DNA from: Candidatus Desulforudis audaxviator MP104C
GTDB taxonomy: Bacteria > Bacillota > Desulfotomaculia > Desulfotomaculales > Desulforudaceae
Length of the DNA: 64,000 nt
NCBI RefSeq assembly: GCF_000018425.1
Contig: NC_010424.1
Location: 434,001 to 498,000 of the forward strand
Direction: 5' to 3'
Below the pieces are notes generated by a model. That model was not told the origin of the DNA. It saw only the letters and a list, made by a program, of their open reading frames with translations, and did no database searches. The position numbers were made by a program, and so were the translations under genes. Positions 56,329-64,000 of this stretch are shown here, in pieces (the stretch's first letter is position 1; every line of letters starts with the position of its first letter).

Positions 56329-56520
56329 CTCATCACCCTCTCCATCCTAACCAAAAACCCGGCGCCAATCAACAATAGGGGTCACTAAGAAGGCCAAAAC
56401 CAAGAATTGCCGTAATGGCTGGCTAAAGAAATCCCTTTTTGAAAAATATGGGGTTAAGACAATAGGTCAAAGAAAATCAAAAAGTTAATCCTGATCCCTA
56501 ACTCGAAGAGATAGTTAGGA

Positions 56521-56554
56521 AGGGGTCAGGCTCCTGGCTGGGAGGCTGACCCCT
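56521..56554. repeat. Hairpin repeat of the GGGGTC...GACCCC class
   Basis: AGGGGTCAGGCTCC and GGAGGCTGACCCCT, a 14-bp stem with one mismatch and a 6-base loop. It lies in the 268-bp gap between DUF362 and clpB, which holds no gene I can support. Confidence 0.7.
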
Positions 56555-56573
56555 GAGACGAAAGTCAAAAGGT

Positions 56574-56596
56574 AAAAAGGTGTCTGACACCTTTTT
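56574..56596. repeat. 23-bp A5-GG...CC-T5 palindrome, clpB terminator
   Basis: AAAAAGGTGTC, a central T, and the exact reverse complement, directly abutting the clpB stop. It would work as a terminator on either strand. Same architecture as 46801-46823. Confidence 0.8.
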
Positions 56597-59185
56597 CTAG
56601 GCCGGGGTGAAGAGGAGGGTGCCGTTGTCCCCGAGGGTCACCCGGACTTCCTGGCCGGGGGTGATTTCCCCGGCGAGGATGCTCTTGGCCAGGGGGTTTT
56701 CCAGGCGCTTCTGGATCACCCGCTTCAGGGGCCGGGCCCCGTACACCTGGTCGTATCCCTCCCGCGCCAGCAGTTCCTTGGCCTCCGCCGTGACCTCCAG
56801 GGTGATGTTCTGTTTGGCCAGCCTGGCGGCCAGGCGTTCCAGCTGGATGTCGACGATGGCCTGCAGGTGCTCCGCGCCCAGCGGCTCGAACACCAGGATC
56901 TCGTCGATCCGGTTCAGGAACTCGGGCCGCAGGTGCTGCCGCAGGGTCTCCAGGACCAGCCCCTCGATCTCCGTCCGGGGCCGCCCGGCCATTTCCCGGA
57001 AGTAGTGGCTGCCCACGTTGGAGGTCATGATCACCACCGTGTTAGTGAAGTCCACCGTCCGGCCGTGCCCGTCGGTCAGCCGCCCGTCGTCCAGGAGCTG
57101 GAGCAGAATGTTGAACACCTCCGGGTGCGCCTTTTCCATCTCGTCGAAGAGCAGCACGGCGTAAGGCCGGCGGCGCACCGTTTCGGTGAGCTGCCCGCCT
57201 TCCTCGTACCCCACGTACCCCGGGGGCGCCCCGATCAGACGCGCGACGGCGTGCTTCTCCATGTACTCGCTCATGTCAAACCGTTGCAGGGCGCGCTCGT
57301 CGTTGAACAGGAACTCGGCCAGCGCCTTGGCCAGTTCGGTCTTGCCCACCCCGGTCGGCCCCAGGAACATGAAGGAGCCCATCGGCCGGTTCGGGTCCCC
57401 AATGCCGGCCCGGGCGCGCCGGATGGCGTCCGCGACGGCGGTCACCGCGTGGTGCTGCCCGACGACCCGGCGGTGGAGGTTCTCCTCGAGCCGGATCAGT
57501 CTCTCGGTTTCGCCCTCGAGCATCCGGGACACCGGAATGCCGGTCCACTTGGCCACGATCTCGGCCACGTCCTGCTCGTCGACTTCTTCCTTGAGCAGCC
57601 GCCCGGGCCGGTTCTCGAGGCGGGTTTTCAGTTCGGCCAGCTCTTTCTGGAGCGCGGGAATGATCCCGTAGCGGATTTCAGCCATCCGGGTGAAGTCGGC
57701 GTTCCGCTCGGCCGCCTCGTCCTCGGTCCGGGCGTCCTCGATCCGCTCCTTGAGCAGCCGGCCCTGCTGGATCAAGTTCTTTTCCTCGTCCCACAACGCC
57801 TGGAGCTTCGCCAGCCGCTCTTCGGCGCGTGCCTTTTCCTCTTCGAGTCGGGCCAGCCTTTCCCGGCTGGCTTCGTCCTCCTCCTTGAGGAGGGCCTGGC
57901 GCTCCACTTCCAACTGGCGTACGCGCCGGTCCACCTCGTCGATCTCCGCCGGCCGCGAGTCGAGTTCCGTCCGGAGCTTGGCGGCCGCCTCGTCAATGAG
58001 GTCGATCGCCTTGTCGGGCAGGAACCGCTCGGTGATGTACCGGTCCGACAGGGTGGCGGCCGCCACCAGGGCGGAGTCCTTGATGCGCACCCCGTGGTGC
58101 ACTTCGTACCGTTCCTTCAACCCGCGCAGGATGGCGATCGTGTCGGCCGCGTCGGGCTCTCCGACGTACACCGGCTGGAAGCGCCGTTCCAGCGCCGGGT
58201 CCTTCTCGATGTGCTTCCGGTACTCGTCCAGAGTGGTGGCCCCGATGCACCGCAGCTCACCCCGGGCCAGGGCGGGCTTCAGCATGTTGGCGGCGTCGAT
58301 CGCTCCTTCGGCCTTGCCGGCCCCGACCAGGGTGTGCAGTTCGTCAATGAACAGGATGATTTCACCGTGGCTCTCGGTGATCTCCTTGAGCACCGCCTTC
58401 AGCCGGTCCTCGAATTCGCCCCGGTATTTCGCCCCGGCCACCAGCGCGCCGATATCGAAGGCGAGCAGGCGCTTGTTTTTCAGAGTTTCGGGAACGTCCC
58501 CGGCGTTGATTCGCCGGGCGAGTCCCTCGGCGATCGCCGTCTTGCCCACGCCGGGCTCGCCGATGAGCACCGGGTTGTTCTTGGTGCGCCGCGACAGGAC
58601 CTGCATCACCCGCCGGATTTCGTCGTCCCGGCCGATGACCGGGTCCAGTTTGTTCTGGGCGGCGAGCTTGGTTAGGTCCTGGGTGAACCGGTCCAGCGCC
58701 CGATATTTGTCCTCCGGGTTGGGGTCGGTCACCCGCTGCGTGCCCCGAACCTCCTTCAGTGCCTGGAGGATCCGGTCGGGCGTCACGCCGTGCTGTTTCA
58801 GGAGCCCACCCGCGTTGCCGCCGTCGGGGCCGGCCAGGGCCAGCAAAAGGTGCTCGGTGCTCAAAAACTCGTCCTTGAGCTTGCCGGCTTCCGCCCAGGC
58901 CTGCTCCAGCACCTTCTGTACGTTGGGCGTGACGTATACCTGCCCGGTGCCGGCGCCGGACACCCGGGGCTTGCGCTTCAGTTCCTCCCGGAGGCGCTCC
59001 AGGAGTGCGGCCGGAGTGACCTCGAGGCGGCCCAGAATCAGGTGCACCGTACTCTGTTCCGGTTGCAGCAGGCCGGCCAGCAGGTGTTCCGAGTCGATCG
59101 CCTGGTGATTGTACTGTTCGGCCGCGGCCCTAGCGGCCTCAAACGCTTCCTGGGCCCGGATGGTCAGTTTATCCAACCGCATCAT
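56597..59185 (-). CDS. clpB: ClpB disaggregase
   Basis: An 862-residue Hsp100 of normal length. N-terminal Clp_N repeats; NBD1 with Walker [16 protein letters not shown] and Walker [11 protein letters not shown]; the ClpB-specific coiled-coil M domain (about 400-530); NBD2 with Walker [19 protein letters not shown] and [14 protein letters not shown]-terminal D2 small domain. It refolds aggregates with DnaK/DnaJ. ATG 59185 (or 59182) has GGAGGG just upstream. It is last in a heat-shock gene cluster. Confidence 0.96.
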   Translation of the reverse strand: MMRLDKLTIRAQEAFEAARAAAEQYNHQAIDSEHLLAGLLQPEQSTVHLILGRLEVTPAALLERLREELKRKPRVSGAGTGQVYVTPNVQKVLEQAWAEAGKLKDEFLSTEHLLLALAGPDGGNAGGLLKQHGVTPDRILQALKEVRGTQRVTDPNPEDKYRALDRFTQDLTKLAAQNKLDPVIGRDDEIRRVMQVLSRRTKNNPVLIGEPGVGKTAIAEGLARRINAGDVPETLKNKRLLAFDIGALVAGAKYRGEFEDRLKAVLKEITESHGEIILFIDELHTLVGAGKAEGAIDAANMLKPALARGELRCIGATTLDEYRKHIEKDPALERRFQPVYVGEPDAADTIAILRGLKERYEVHHGVRIKDSALVAAATLSDRYITERFLPDKAIDLIDEAAAKLRTELDSRPAEIDEVDRRVRQLEVERQALLKEEDEASRERLARLEEEKARAEERLAKLQALWDEEKNLIQQGRLLKERIEDARTEDEAAERNADFTRMAEIRYGIIPALQKELAELKTRLENRPGRLLKEEVDEQDVAEIVAKWTGIPVSRMLEGETERLIRLEENLHRRVVGQHHAVTAVADAIRRARAGIGDPNRPMGSFMFLGPTGVGKTELAKALAEFLFNDERALQRFDMSEYMEKHAVARLIGAPPGYVGYEEGGQLTETVRRRPYAVLLFDEMEKAHPEVFNILLQLLDDGRLTDGHGRTVDFTNTVVIMTSNVGSHYFREMAGRPRTEIEGLVLETLRQHLRPEFLNRIDEILVFEPLGAEHLQAIVDIQLERLAARLAKQNITLEVTAEAKELLAREGYDQVYGARPLKRVIQKRLENPLAKSILAGEITPGQEVRVTLGDNGTLLFTPA

Positions 59186-59222
59186 AATCCCTCCTGATTG
59201 AATGCCTTTTTGACCGCAACAT

Positions 59223-60182
59223 CTATACAACCAGACCCGTGCGCGGGTTGAACCGGGAAACGTGCCGCAGTTTCTCGAACAATTCCTTCTCCTCGGCGGT
59301 GGGCCGCTCCGGGATGCGGATTTCCAGCCGGACCAGCAGGTTACCGGGCGGCTTGCCGTCCGCGCCCGGGAGCCCGAGCCGCTTCAGCCGTAAGATGGTG
59401 CCGTTTTGGCTGCCGGGGGGAATGTTTACGCTCACCGTCCCTTTCAAATAGGGGAATTCTACCTTGGCACCGAGGGCGGCCTCGGGTACCGTTACCGGGA
59501 GCGTGCATTCCAGGTCCCGCCCCTTCAACGCGAAGAAGTGGTGGGGCCGCACCCGGATGTGCACGTAAAGGTCACCAGCCGACCCGCCGTAAGCACCGGG
59601 CTGACCCCCGCTCGGCACCCGGATCCGGGTTCCGTCCTCGGTGCCCGGCGGCACCCGGAGCCGGAAAGTCTGCCCGTTGAAGCTGAGCGTCTTCTCGGTG
59701 CCGTGGAAGGCCTCCCAAAGAGTGATTTCTACCGTGCCTTCCAGGTCCGCGCCCCGGTAGGCGCTGCGGCGGGCGCCGAAAACGTCCCGGCCGCCGAACG
59801 GGCCTTCCGTTTCTCCGGAAAAGAACATCCGGAAGAACTCGCTGAACCCGTCAGCACCCTCGCCCCCGAAGGTGAACCGCACCCCCTGGCCGCCGTTTTG
59901 GCTCCGCCCCCAAGGCCCGGCGTGCCGGAAACCGCCATCGGCCCGGTGAAAACCGAACGCTTCGTTCCAGTCTTTGGGAATCTCGTCGTACTTCGCCCGC
60001 TTGTCCGGATTGCCGAGCACCTCGTAAGCCTCGCTGATTTCCTTGAAACGGGCGGCTGCGTCCCGTTCCTTGCTCTGGTCGGGGTGGTATTTCCGCGCCA
60101 GCTTGCGGTAGGCCGCCTTGATCTGCTTCTGATCGGCTTTCCGGTCCACACCGAGAATGGCGTAGTAATCCTTGTATTCCAA
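59223..60182 (-). CDS. DnaJ-family co-chaperone (CbpA-like)
   Basis: A 319-residue J protein: J domain at 1-70 ([20 protein letters not shown], with HPD in [11 protein letters not shown]), a Gly/Phe-rich linker, and two DnaJ_C beta domains ([40 protein letters not shown]). It lacks the zinc-finger domain, so it is CbpA-like rather than DnaJ proper. AGGAGGTG lies upstream. It sits 37 bp from clpB. Confidence 0.92.
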   Translation of the reverse strand: MEYKDYYAILGVDRKADQKQIKAAYRKLARKYHPDQSKERDAAARFKEISEAYEVLGNPDKRAKYDEIPKDWNEAFGFHRADGGFRHAGPWGRSQNGGQGVRFTFGGEGADGFSEFFRMFFSGETEGPFGGRDVFGARRSAYRGADLEGTVEITLWEAFHGTEKTLSFNGQTFRLRVPPGTEDGTRIRVPSGGQPGAYGGSAGDLYVHIRVRPHHFFALKGRDLECTLPVTVPEAALGAKVEFPYLKGTVSVNIPPGSQNGTILRLKRLGLPGADGKPPGNLLVRLEIRIPERPTAEEKELFEKLRHVSRFNPRTGLVV

Positions 60183-60308
60183 TCCGGCACACCTCCTTCA
60201 CCAGGTATTATTTAAGGCATTAATCTAATTAAGGGAAAAGCGAGGGGGCAGAGACCTCCTCGCCACCAAAAAACAAAGTCGGGGGAGAGTGAGCCACCTC
60301 AACCAACG

Positions 60309-60746
60309 CTATTCTGCAAGAATTTCGATCTGCTTCGGCCGCGACTCATCGGACTTGGGCAGCACAATCTCCAGCACCCCGTTGCGCAGGGTGGCCTTGA
60401 CGGCGTCCTGCTTCACCGGAACGCCGATGGTGAAACTCCTCTGGCACGTTCCGTACGGCCGTTCCAGCCGCAATTGCCGGGAGTTCTCCGGCACTGTCTG
60501 CGCCCGTTCCGCCTGGATTACGAGCTGGTTCCCGAGAATCTGGATCTTGATATCTTCCTGCTTCACCCCGGGCACATCGGTGTAGACGATCAGACTGTCC
60601 GCCGTCTCGAAAAGGTCGACGCTGCCGAACGTTTCGTGGTAGTCACGCTCCACGGAGCGGAGCAGGCTTTCGTCAAACAGGCGGTTCATGGCCCGTTGCA
60701 GGTTCTGCATGTCACGGAACGGATCCCACCTCATCAAAGCCATCAC
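60309..60746 (-). CDS. Hsp20/alpha-crystallin small heat-shock protein
   Basis: A 145-residue protein with the alpha-crystallin domain (VDLFETADSLIVYTDVPGVK, IKIQILGNQLVIQAE) and the A.L.NGVLEI motif (VKATLRNGVLEIVLPK). It holds unfolded proteins without ATP. Its start overlaps the hspR stop by 4 bp. Confidence 0.93.
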   Translation of the reverse strand: MMALMRWDPFRDMQNLQRAMNRLFDESLLRSVERDYHETFGSVDLFETADSLIVYTDVPGVKQEDIKIQILGNQLVIQAERAQTVPENSRQLRLERPYGTCQRSFTIGVPVKQDAVKATLRNGVLEIVLPKSDESRPKQIEILAE

Positions 60747-61093
60747 TTAACACCTCCGGATGAATTGTTGTTGGCACCTGAACTCCCCCGACCTTGTTCC
60801 CTTTCCTGTTTTTCGTGTGACCCCGTGATCACCGGCCCCAGAATCTCCTCCAGTTGGAGGATAATCCGCACCCCGGCCAGGTTGACCCCCTTCACCTGGG
60901 TCAGGTAGCGTACCCTCTGGATCAGTTCCAGGTCCGCCTGCGAATACAGCCGGATGTTGCCCCTGGTCCGGGCCGGCCTGATCAGGCCGCACTCCTCGTA
61001 GATACGGAGCGTCCGAGGGTGGATCTCCAGCATTTCGGCCACTATCCCAATCGCGTATACAGGCTCTCTATCACTGATCCTGACCACTAGCAT
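60743..61093 (-). CDS. hspR: HspR-like MerR-family heat-shock regulator
   Basis: A 116-residue repressor: PVYAIGIVAEMLEIHPRTLR followed by IYEECGLIRPARTRGNIRLY is the HspR-type MerR helix-turn-helix, then a coiled coil (VRYLTQVKGVNLAGVRIILQ) and a polar tail. HspR represses its own chaperone operon together with DnaK. It heads the cluster, which fits autoregulation; the typical HAIR inverted repeat is not obvious at the promoter. Confidence 0.88.
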   Translation of the reverse strand: MLVVRISDREPVYAIGIVAEMLEIHPRTLRIYEECGLIRPARTRGNIRLYSQADLELIQRVRYLTQVKGVNLAGVRIILQLEEILGPVITGSHEKQEREQGRGSSGANNNSSGGVK

Positions 61094-61128
61094 AACCCCC
61101 CTGACATTAGCCTATCTACTAAATCAAT

Positions 61129-61157
61129 TGTATATAACCTAACAATATTATTGTCAA
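61129..61157 (-). promoter_or_regulatory. SigA-type promoter of the heat-shock cluster
   Basis: Minus strand: TTGACA (61157-61152), 17-bp spacer, TATACA (61134-61129), 36 bp before the hspR start. Confidence 0.75.
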
Positions 61158-61454
61158 GCAGCCTGGGTTTTTATTCATGCCCGTATTTTCGGCCGGCCGG
61201 CCCAGCTGGTGCAAACAACTTTAGATCACTTGACCGCACGTCTTCTTTTGACAAAAAACGGCCCAGGAAAGCGTTTCCCCCGGACCGAAAGGAGATGAGC
61301 ATCACGAGCGCTTCCGCACTGATTAATGACATCGATTCGTCCGGCCGAGGAGGGATTCTGTTCCGGCCTGTAGAAAAAATTTTTAGTCCGCGCGGTGGGC
61401 ACAGTAAAGTTGACGGATTCCCACCGCAGTGGACCGGAAAGTCAACCACCAGGA
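61158..61454. other. Intergenic stretch before the phosphoesterase gene
   Basis: A frame from ATG 61296 (MSITSASALINDIDSSGRGG) has AAAGGAG directly against the ATG, too close for good initiation, and overlaps the next gene. I do not support it as a gene. Confidence 0.4.
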
Positions 61455-61955
61455 GTGAGCCAGATCATTATCGGCGTCATCGCGGACACCCATATTCCCA
61501 CCCGGGCCCGGACGGTCCCCACTCCGGTGCTTGAGACCTTCGCGCGGGTGAACCTCGTCATTCACGCCGGGGACCTGACCGAGTTGGAAGTGCTGGACGA
61601 ACTGTCCCGCCTGGCGCCGGTCGTGGCCGTGGCCGGGAACATGGATTCGTGGGAGGTCCGGCGAAAGCTTGGCGAAACCAGGCTCCTGGAACTGGAGGGT
61701 TTCCGGATCGGCGTGCTCCACGGGCACGGGGGGTACGGGGGCGTTGAGGCCCGTGTCCTAGCCGCCTTCCCCGAGGCGCATTGCATTGTGTTCGGCCATA
61801 CCCACGCGCCGTACTGCGAGCGGCACGGCGGCGTGCTGCTTTTCAACCCCGGATCGCCTACCGACCGCCGCCGGCAGCCCCGTGCTTCGTACGGCCTGCT
61901 CCATCTCGGGCGGGAGATCAGGGGCGAAATACGGTATCTGGATGGAGGGGATTAG
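61455..61955 (+). CDS. YfcE/MJ0936-type metallophosphoesterase
   Basis: A 166-residue calcineurin-like phosphodiesterase: IGVIADTHIPT (D-x-H), VIHAGDLTELEVLDEL (GD), VAVAGNMDSWEV (GNxD), GVLHGHGGYGG and VFGHTHAPYCERHGG (GHTH) give the complete dimetal site. GTG 61455 is chosen because homologues start just before IIIGVIADTH; GTG 61395 is possible. Substrate unknown. Confidence 0.88.
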   Translation: MSQIIIGVIADTHIPTRARTVPTPVLETFARVNLVIHAGDLTELEVLDELSRLAPVVAVAGNMDSWEVRRKLGETRLLELEGFRIGVLHGHGGYGGVEARVLAAFPEAHCIVFGHTHAPYCERHGGVLLFNPGSPTDRRRQPRASYGLLHLGREIRGEIRYLDGGD

Positions 61956-61958
61956 AAG

Positions 61959-62240
61959 TTGAAACCAAGAACGAGAAAAGTGGAACTTCAGGACGCCGTG
62001 GACATTTTCCTGGACAGCCCGGACATCCTGCCCATCTTCACCGTCAAGAAGGGGGATTACGCCGTCCAGATCCAGGAGCACGAACACCTGTACCTGATCT
62101 TCGAGACCCAGGGCAAGGGCATCGTGATGGGGAAATTGCCACCGGATCTGGTCCGTCTGATCCCCGTAGAGGACGATGAAGCCCACTACGAGGCTCGGGC
62201 CTTTATGATGCGCCGGCTGAAGGAGGCGGGGCTGGCTTAG
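61959..62240 (+). CDS. Conserved-looking small protein, unknown
   Basis: 93 residues from TTG 61959 with GGAGGGG 10 bp upstream, 3 bp after the phosphoesterase stop, so an operon. Mixed alpha/beta (AVDIFLDSPDILPIFTVKKG, EHLYLIFETQGKGIVMGKLP). No family recognised. Confidence 0.65.
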   Translation: MKPRTRKVELQDAVDIFLDSPDILPIFTVKKGDYAVQIQEHEHLYLIFETQGKGIVMGKLPPDLVRLIPVEDDEAHYEARAFMMRRLKEAGLA

Positions 62241-62260
62241 GGCACCCGGACCGCCAAGCC

Positions 62261-62285
62261 GCGGCCCGCCGGACCGGCGGGCCGC
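62261..62285. repeat. Perfect 25-bp GC palindrome
   Basis: GCGGCCCGCCGG, a central A, and its reverse complement. No T run follows, so it may serve as an RNA 3' stabiliser before the terminator at 62321. Confidence 0.75.
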
Positions 62286-62320
62286 GCCGTTGGAAAAGAA
62301 TGGCGGAAAAGCAACTCTTA

Positions 62321-62353
62321 GCACGGACCTGAACCCAGGGTCCGTGTTTTTTT
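62321..62353 (+). terminator. Rho-independent terminator
   Basis: GCACGGACC and GGGTCCGTG stem with an 8-base loop, followed by a run of seven T. Confidence 0.9.
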
Positions 62354-62467
62354 CGGCCGGCGGCCAGACCATCAAGTCAACGAATGGTTGACCCCGGCGA
62401 AGGACACTCTAGTAGTGATTCGTATTTTTGAACGGCCGACCGACGGCCGAGAGGAGGGTTTTGGTGG

Positions 62468-63466
62468 GTGGAACTTATTCCCAGACTAGACCTGTCTGTT
62501 TTCAAGAGAAACCCGGGGGTAAAGGAAGGTCTGGACATTGAAGAGGCTTTTAACCTTTGGCTGCAACTGCGGACGAGGTACCACAACATCGAAGGCATCC
62601 AGATCCATCGGAACTTCATCCACGACCGGGACTTCGCCGTCGCGGTGAACCGGGTCGCGGACGCCTACGACCGGCAGGTCCAGGTTCTTGAAGACGAGCT
62701 CAAGTATTTTGACATAAAAATGCCGGAGAAGCCGGCCAAAGATGCGAAGACTTCCCAAAAGGGGCATTTTATCACCGATGCTTTCATCTACCGGCTGGTC
62801 TCGCGGCAGGTGGTGGAGGATGCCTTCGCGATGAGCCGGGCGGTGCGGACCTCCACGACCAACGACCGTCTCCGGGCGCTCTTCACCGGATTTCTCCGGG
62901 AGCAGTTGGGTGTCCTCGAGGTGTTCATTGAATACGGCAAGGTGAAGGAGTGGCAGGACCCGGCACCTACCTATAAGACCGCCAGGGCGGTGCAAAAAGA
63001 ACAACTGGACGTCGGCGAAGCCTTTCACCTTTGGGACCACCTGTCTTTGCGGTACGACCAACGGCAGTTGACCGATTTCTTCTTGTCGTTTGCGCACGAC
63101 GCGGAATACCAGGCGATCATGCAGCTTGGCCTGAGAACCTTGGACCAGCAGATCGACCGGCTGGAGAAAGCCATGCTCCAGTTTGAAATCCCGCTGCCGC
63201 CCAGGCCGCCGGAATCGGTGAAGGCGCCTGTCGACCCGGAAACCCTCGAAGACCGGTTCACTTACCGGACGCTCACCCGGGGGATCCAGGAGGCCATAGA
63301 CCTCCACCTGAGAGCCATCGTCGAAACCACCAGGAATGATTCCCTGCGCCGGGTATACACCGATTTCCTCTTTACGGAGTTAAGGCTCTTTGACCGGCTG
63401 ATAAAGTACGGCAAGGCCAAGGCCTGGTTGCACACCCCGCCGGCCTATTCCGAGATGGTTTCCTGA
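62468..63466 (+). CDS. DUF3231 protein
   Basis: A 332-residue, all-helical protein made of two repeats of about 160 residues, each opening with a (D)IEEAFNLW / (D)VGEAFHLWDHL helix and later IYRLVSRQVVEDAFAMSRAV / TYRTLTRGIQEAIDLHL. This matches DUF3231, a ferritin-like family common in spore formers. GTG start with GGAGGG 9 bp upstream. Function unknown, possibly spore-coat related. Confidence 0.8.
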   Translation: MELIPRLDLSVFKRNPGVKEGLDIEEAFNLWLQLRTRYHNIEGIQIHRNFIHDRDFAVAVNRVADAYDRQVQVLEDELKYFDIKMPEKPAKDAKTSQKGHFITDAFIYRLVSRQVVEDAFAMSRAVRTSTTNDRLRALFTGFLREQLGVLEVFIEYGKVKEWQDPAPTYKTARAVQKEQLDVGEAFHLWDHLSLRYDQRQLTDFFLSFAHDAEYQAIMQLGLRTLDQQIDRLEKAMLQFEIPLPPRPPESVKAPVDPETLEDRFTYRTLTRGIQEAIDLHLRAIVETTRNDSLRRVYTDFLFTELRLFDRLIKYGKAKAWLHTPPAYSEMVS

Positions 63467-63477
63467 CCTTGCTTTCC

Positions 63478-64000
63478 CTAATCGCTTTTCCCCAGCGCGT
63501 CTTTGAGTGCATCGGCGAGGTTCGAAAAACGGTGCTGAAAACCAAGGGCCTTCAGGCGGGCCGGGAACACGCGCTGCCCGGTGAGCAGGAGGTCGGCCAT
63601 CTCGCCCAGGACCAGGCGCAGGGCGGCGGCCGGCACCGGCAAAAAGGACGGCCGGCCCAGGATCCGGCCCATGATCCGGGCGAACTCGAGGTTGCGCACC
63701 GGGTGCGGGGCAGTCACGTTTATCGGGCCGTGGAGCCGGTCCGCTTTCAGGGCCAGCATAATGGCCGCGGCGGCGTCCTCCAGGTGCACCCACGACATCC
63801 ACTGCCGCCCGCTGCCGAGCGGGCCGCCCAACCCGAGCCGGAAGGGGGTGATCATCCGGGACAGGAGGCCGCCCCCCGGCCCCAGTACCATGCCGAAGCG
63901 GGCCAAGACCACCCGCACGCCGAACCCGCCCGCGGCCCGGGCCTCGGCCTCCCAGGCGACGCAGACGCGGGCCAGGAAGTCGTCTCCGGGACCCGATTCC
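63478..64000 (-). CDS. TIGR01777-type NAD-dependent epimerase (partial, 5' end outside window)
   Basis: The visible 174 residues are the C-terminal part of a YfcH-like SDR protein: RVVLARFGMVLGPGGGLLSR, SWVHLEDAAAAIMLALKADR, GPINVTAPHPVRNLEFARIM, and the DUF1731 tail RLKALGFQHRFSNLADALKD. The reading frame is open to the window edge as ESGPGDDFLARVC. Molecular substrate not known. Confidence 0.88.
   Translation of the reverse strand, partial: ESGPGDDFLARVCVAWEAEARAAGGFGVRVVLARFGMVLGPGGGLLSRMITPFRLGLGGPLGSGRQWMSWVHLEDAAAAIMLALKADRLHGPINVTAPHPVRNLEFARIMGRILGRPSFLPVPAAALRLVLGEMADLLLTGQRVFPARLKALGFQHRFSNLADALKDALGKSD

Noticed and set aside
57690-59108. Long open frame of 472 codons on the plus strand
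   Set aside because: It is antisense to clpB over its whole length, Ser/Arg-rich, with no domain; a GC-rich shadow frame.
1-64000. CRISPR arrays, rRNA and tRNA genes
   Set aside because: No regularly spaced repeats and no rRNA or cloverleaf pattern noticed on reading; a tRNA scan was not possible, so a single tRNA could have been missed.

Overview
The window looks like chromosomal DNA of an anaerobic, endospore-forming Firmicute of the Desulfotomaculum/Peptococcaceae type ('Ca. Desulforudis'-like is my guess, not proven). Pointers are a NifV-like homocitrate synthase beside modABC, an [FeFe]-hydrogenase with ferredoxin domains, GerMN and Gmad2-type lipoproteins, DUF3231 and DUF1659 proteins, an agr-type peptide signalling cassette, a GEMM c-di-GMP riboswitch and GC-rich coding sequence with many GTG/TTG starts. 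I saw no rRNA, tRNA, CRISPR array or replication origin.

Region 1 (1-16.3 kb) is a decaying defence and mobile-DNA island. A HEAT-like protein is translationally coupled to a giant SF2 helicase fused to a Vsr-like nuclease, which carries a frameshift in a G run. Next come an AAA ATPase fragment, an McrBC system whose mcrB is frameshifted and split by a 1793-bp IS while mcrC is intact, an HTH/MazF-type toxin-antitoxin pair, an IS21 istA scrap, an IS1202/ISNCY-like element with a frameshifted transposase and 19-bp flanking repeats, and two VapBC-type pairs.

Region 2 (16.3-31 kb) is mostly metabolic and regulatory. A promoter-driven leader with three terminator-like hairpins precedes nifV, followed by modABC, an [FeFe]-hydrogenase on the other strand, a NiFe-hydrogenase-like remnant, a third VapBC-type pair, an isochorismatase-like hydrolase, a large GGDEF/HD-GYP protein, a Mut7-C protein, transposase and membrane-protein fragments, a methyltransferase-like protein and a serine protease.

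Region 3 (31-40 kb) is a second scrapyard: DUF1659, broken GHKL-ATPase and HEPN genes, an IS200/IS605-type end, a DUF342/FapA-like gene controlled by a c-di-GMP-I riboswitch plus terminator but broken by the second IS copy and a frameshift, an M48 peptidase N-terminus, an RDD protein and the third IS copy. The three IS copies are nearly identical, so transposition was recent.

Region 4 (39.5-64 kb) is mainly intact housekeeping: NADAR protein, L,D-transpeptidase, MscS channel, two exported cell-wall proteins carrying in-frame copies of a GC-rich palindromic element, EamA and TSUP transporters, a GntR regulator with a perfect operator palindrome, a DNA methyltransferase, a NAGPA-type protein, an agrBD-membrane protein-histidine kinase cassette, spore/wall lipoproteins, a DUF362 protein, the heat-shock cluster hspR-hsp20-dnaJ-clpB, a YfcE-like phosphoesterase, a DUF3231 protein and a partial TIGR01777 epimerase.

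The most unusual observations are the palindromic element that sits in frame in protein linkers, the agr-like cassette feeding a HisKA-type kinase, the riboswitch-FapA unit, the triple-hairpin nifV leader and the HEAT/helicase-nuclease pair.
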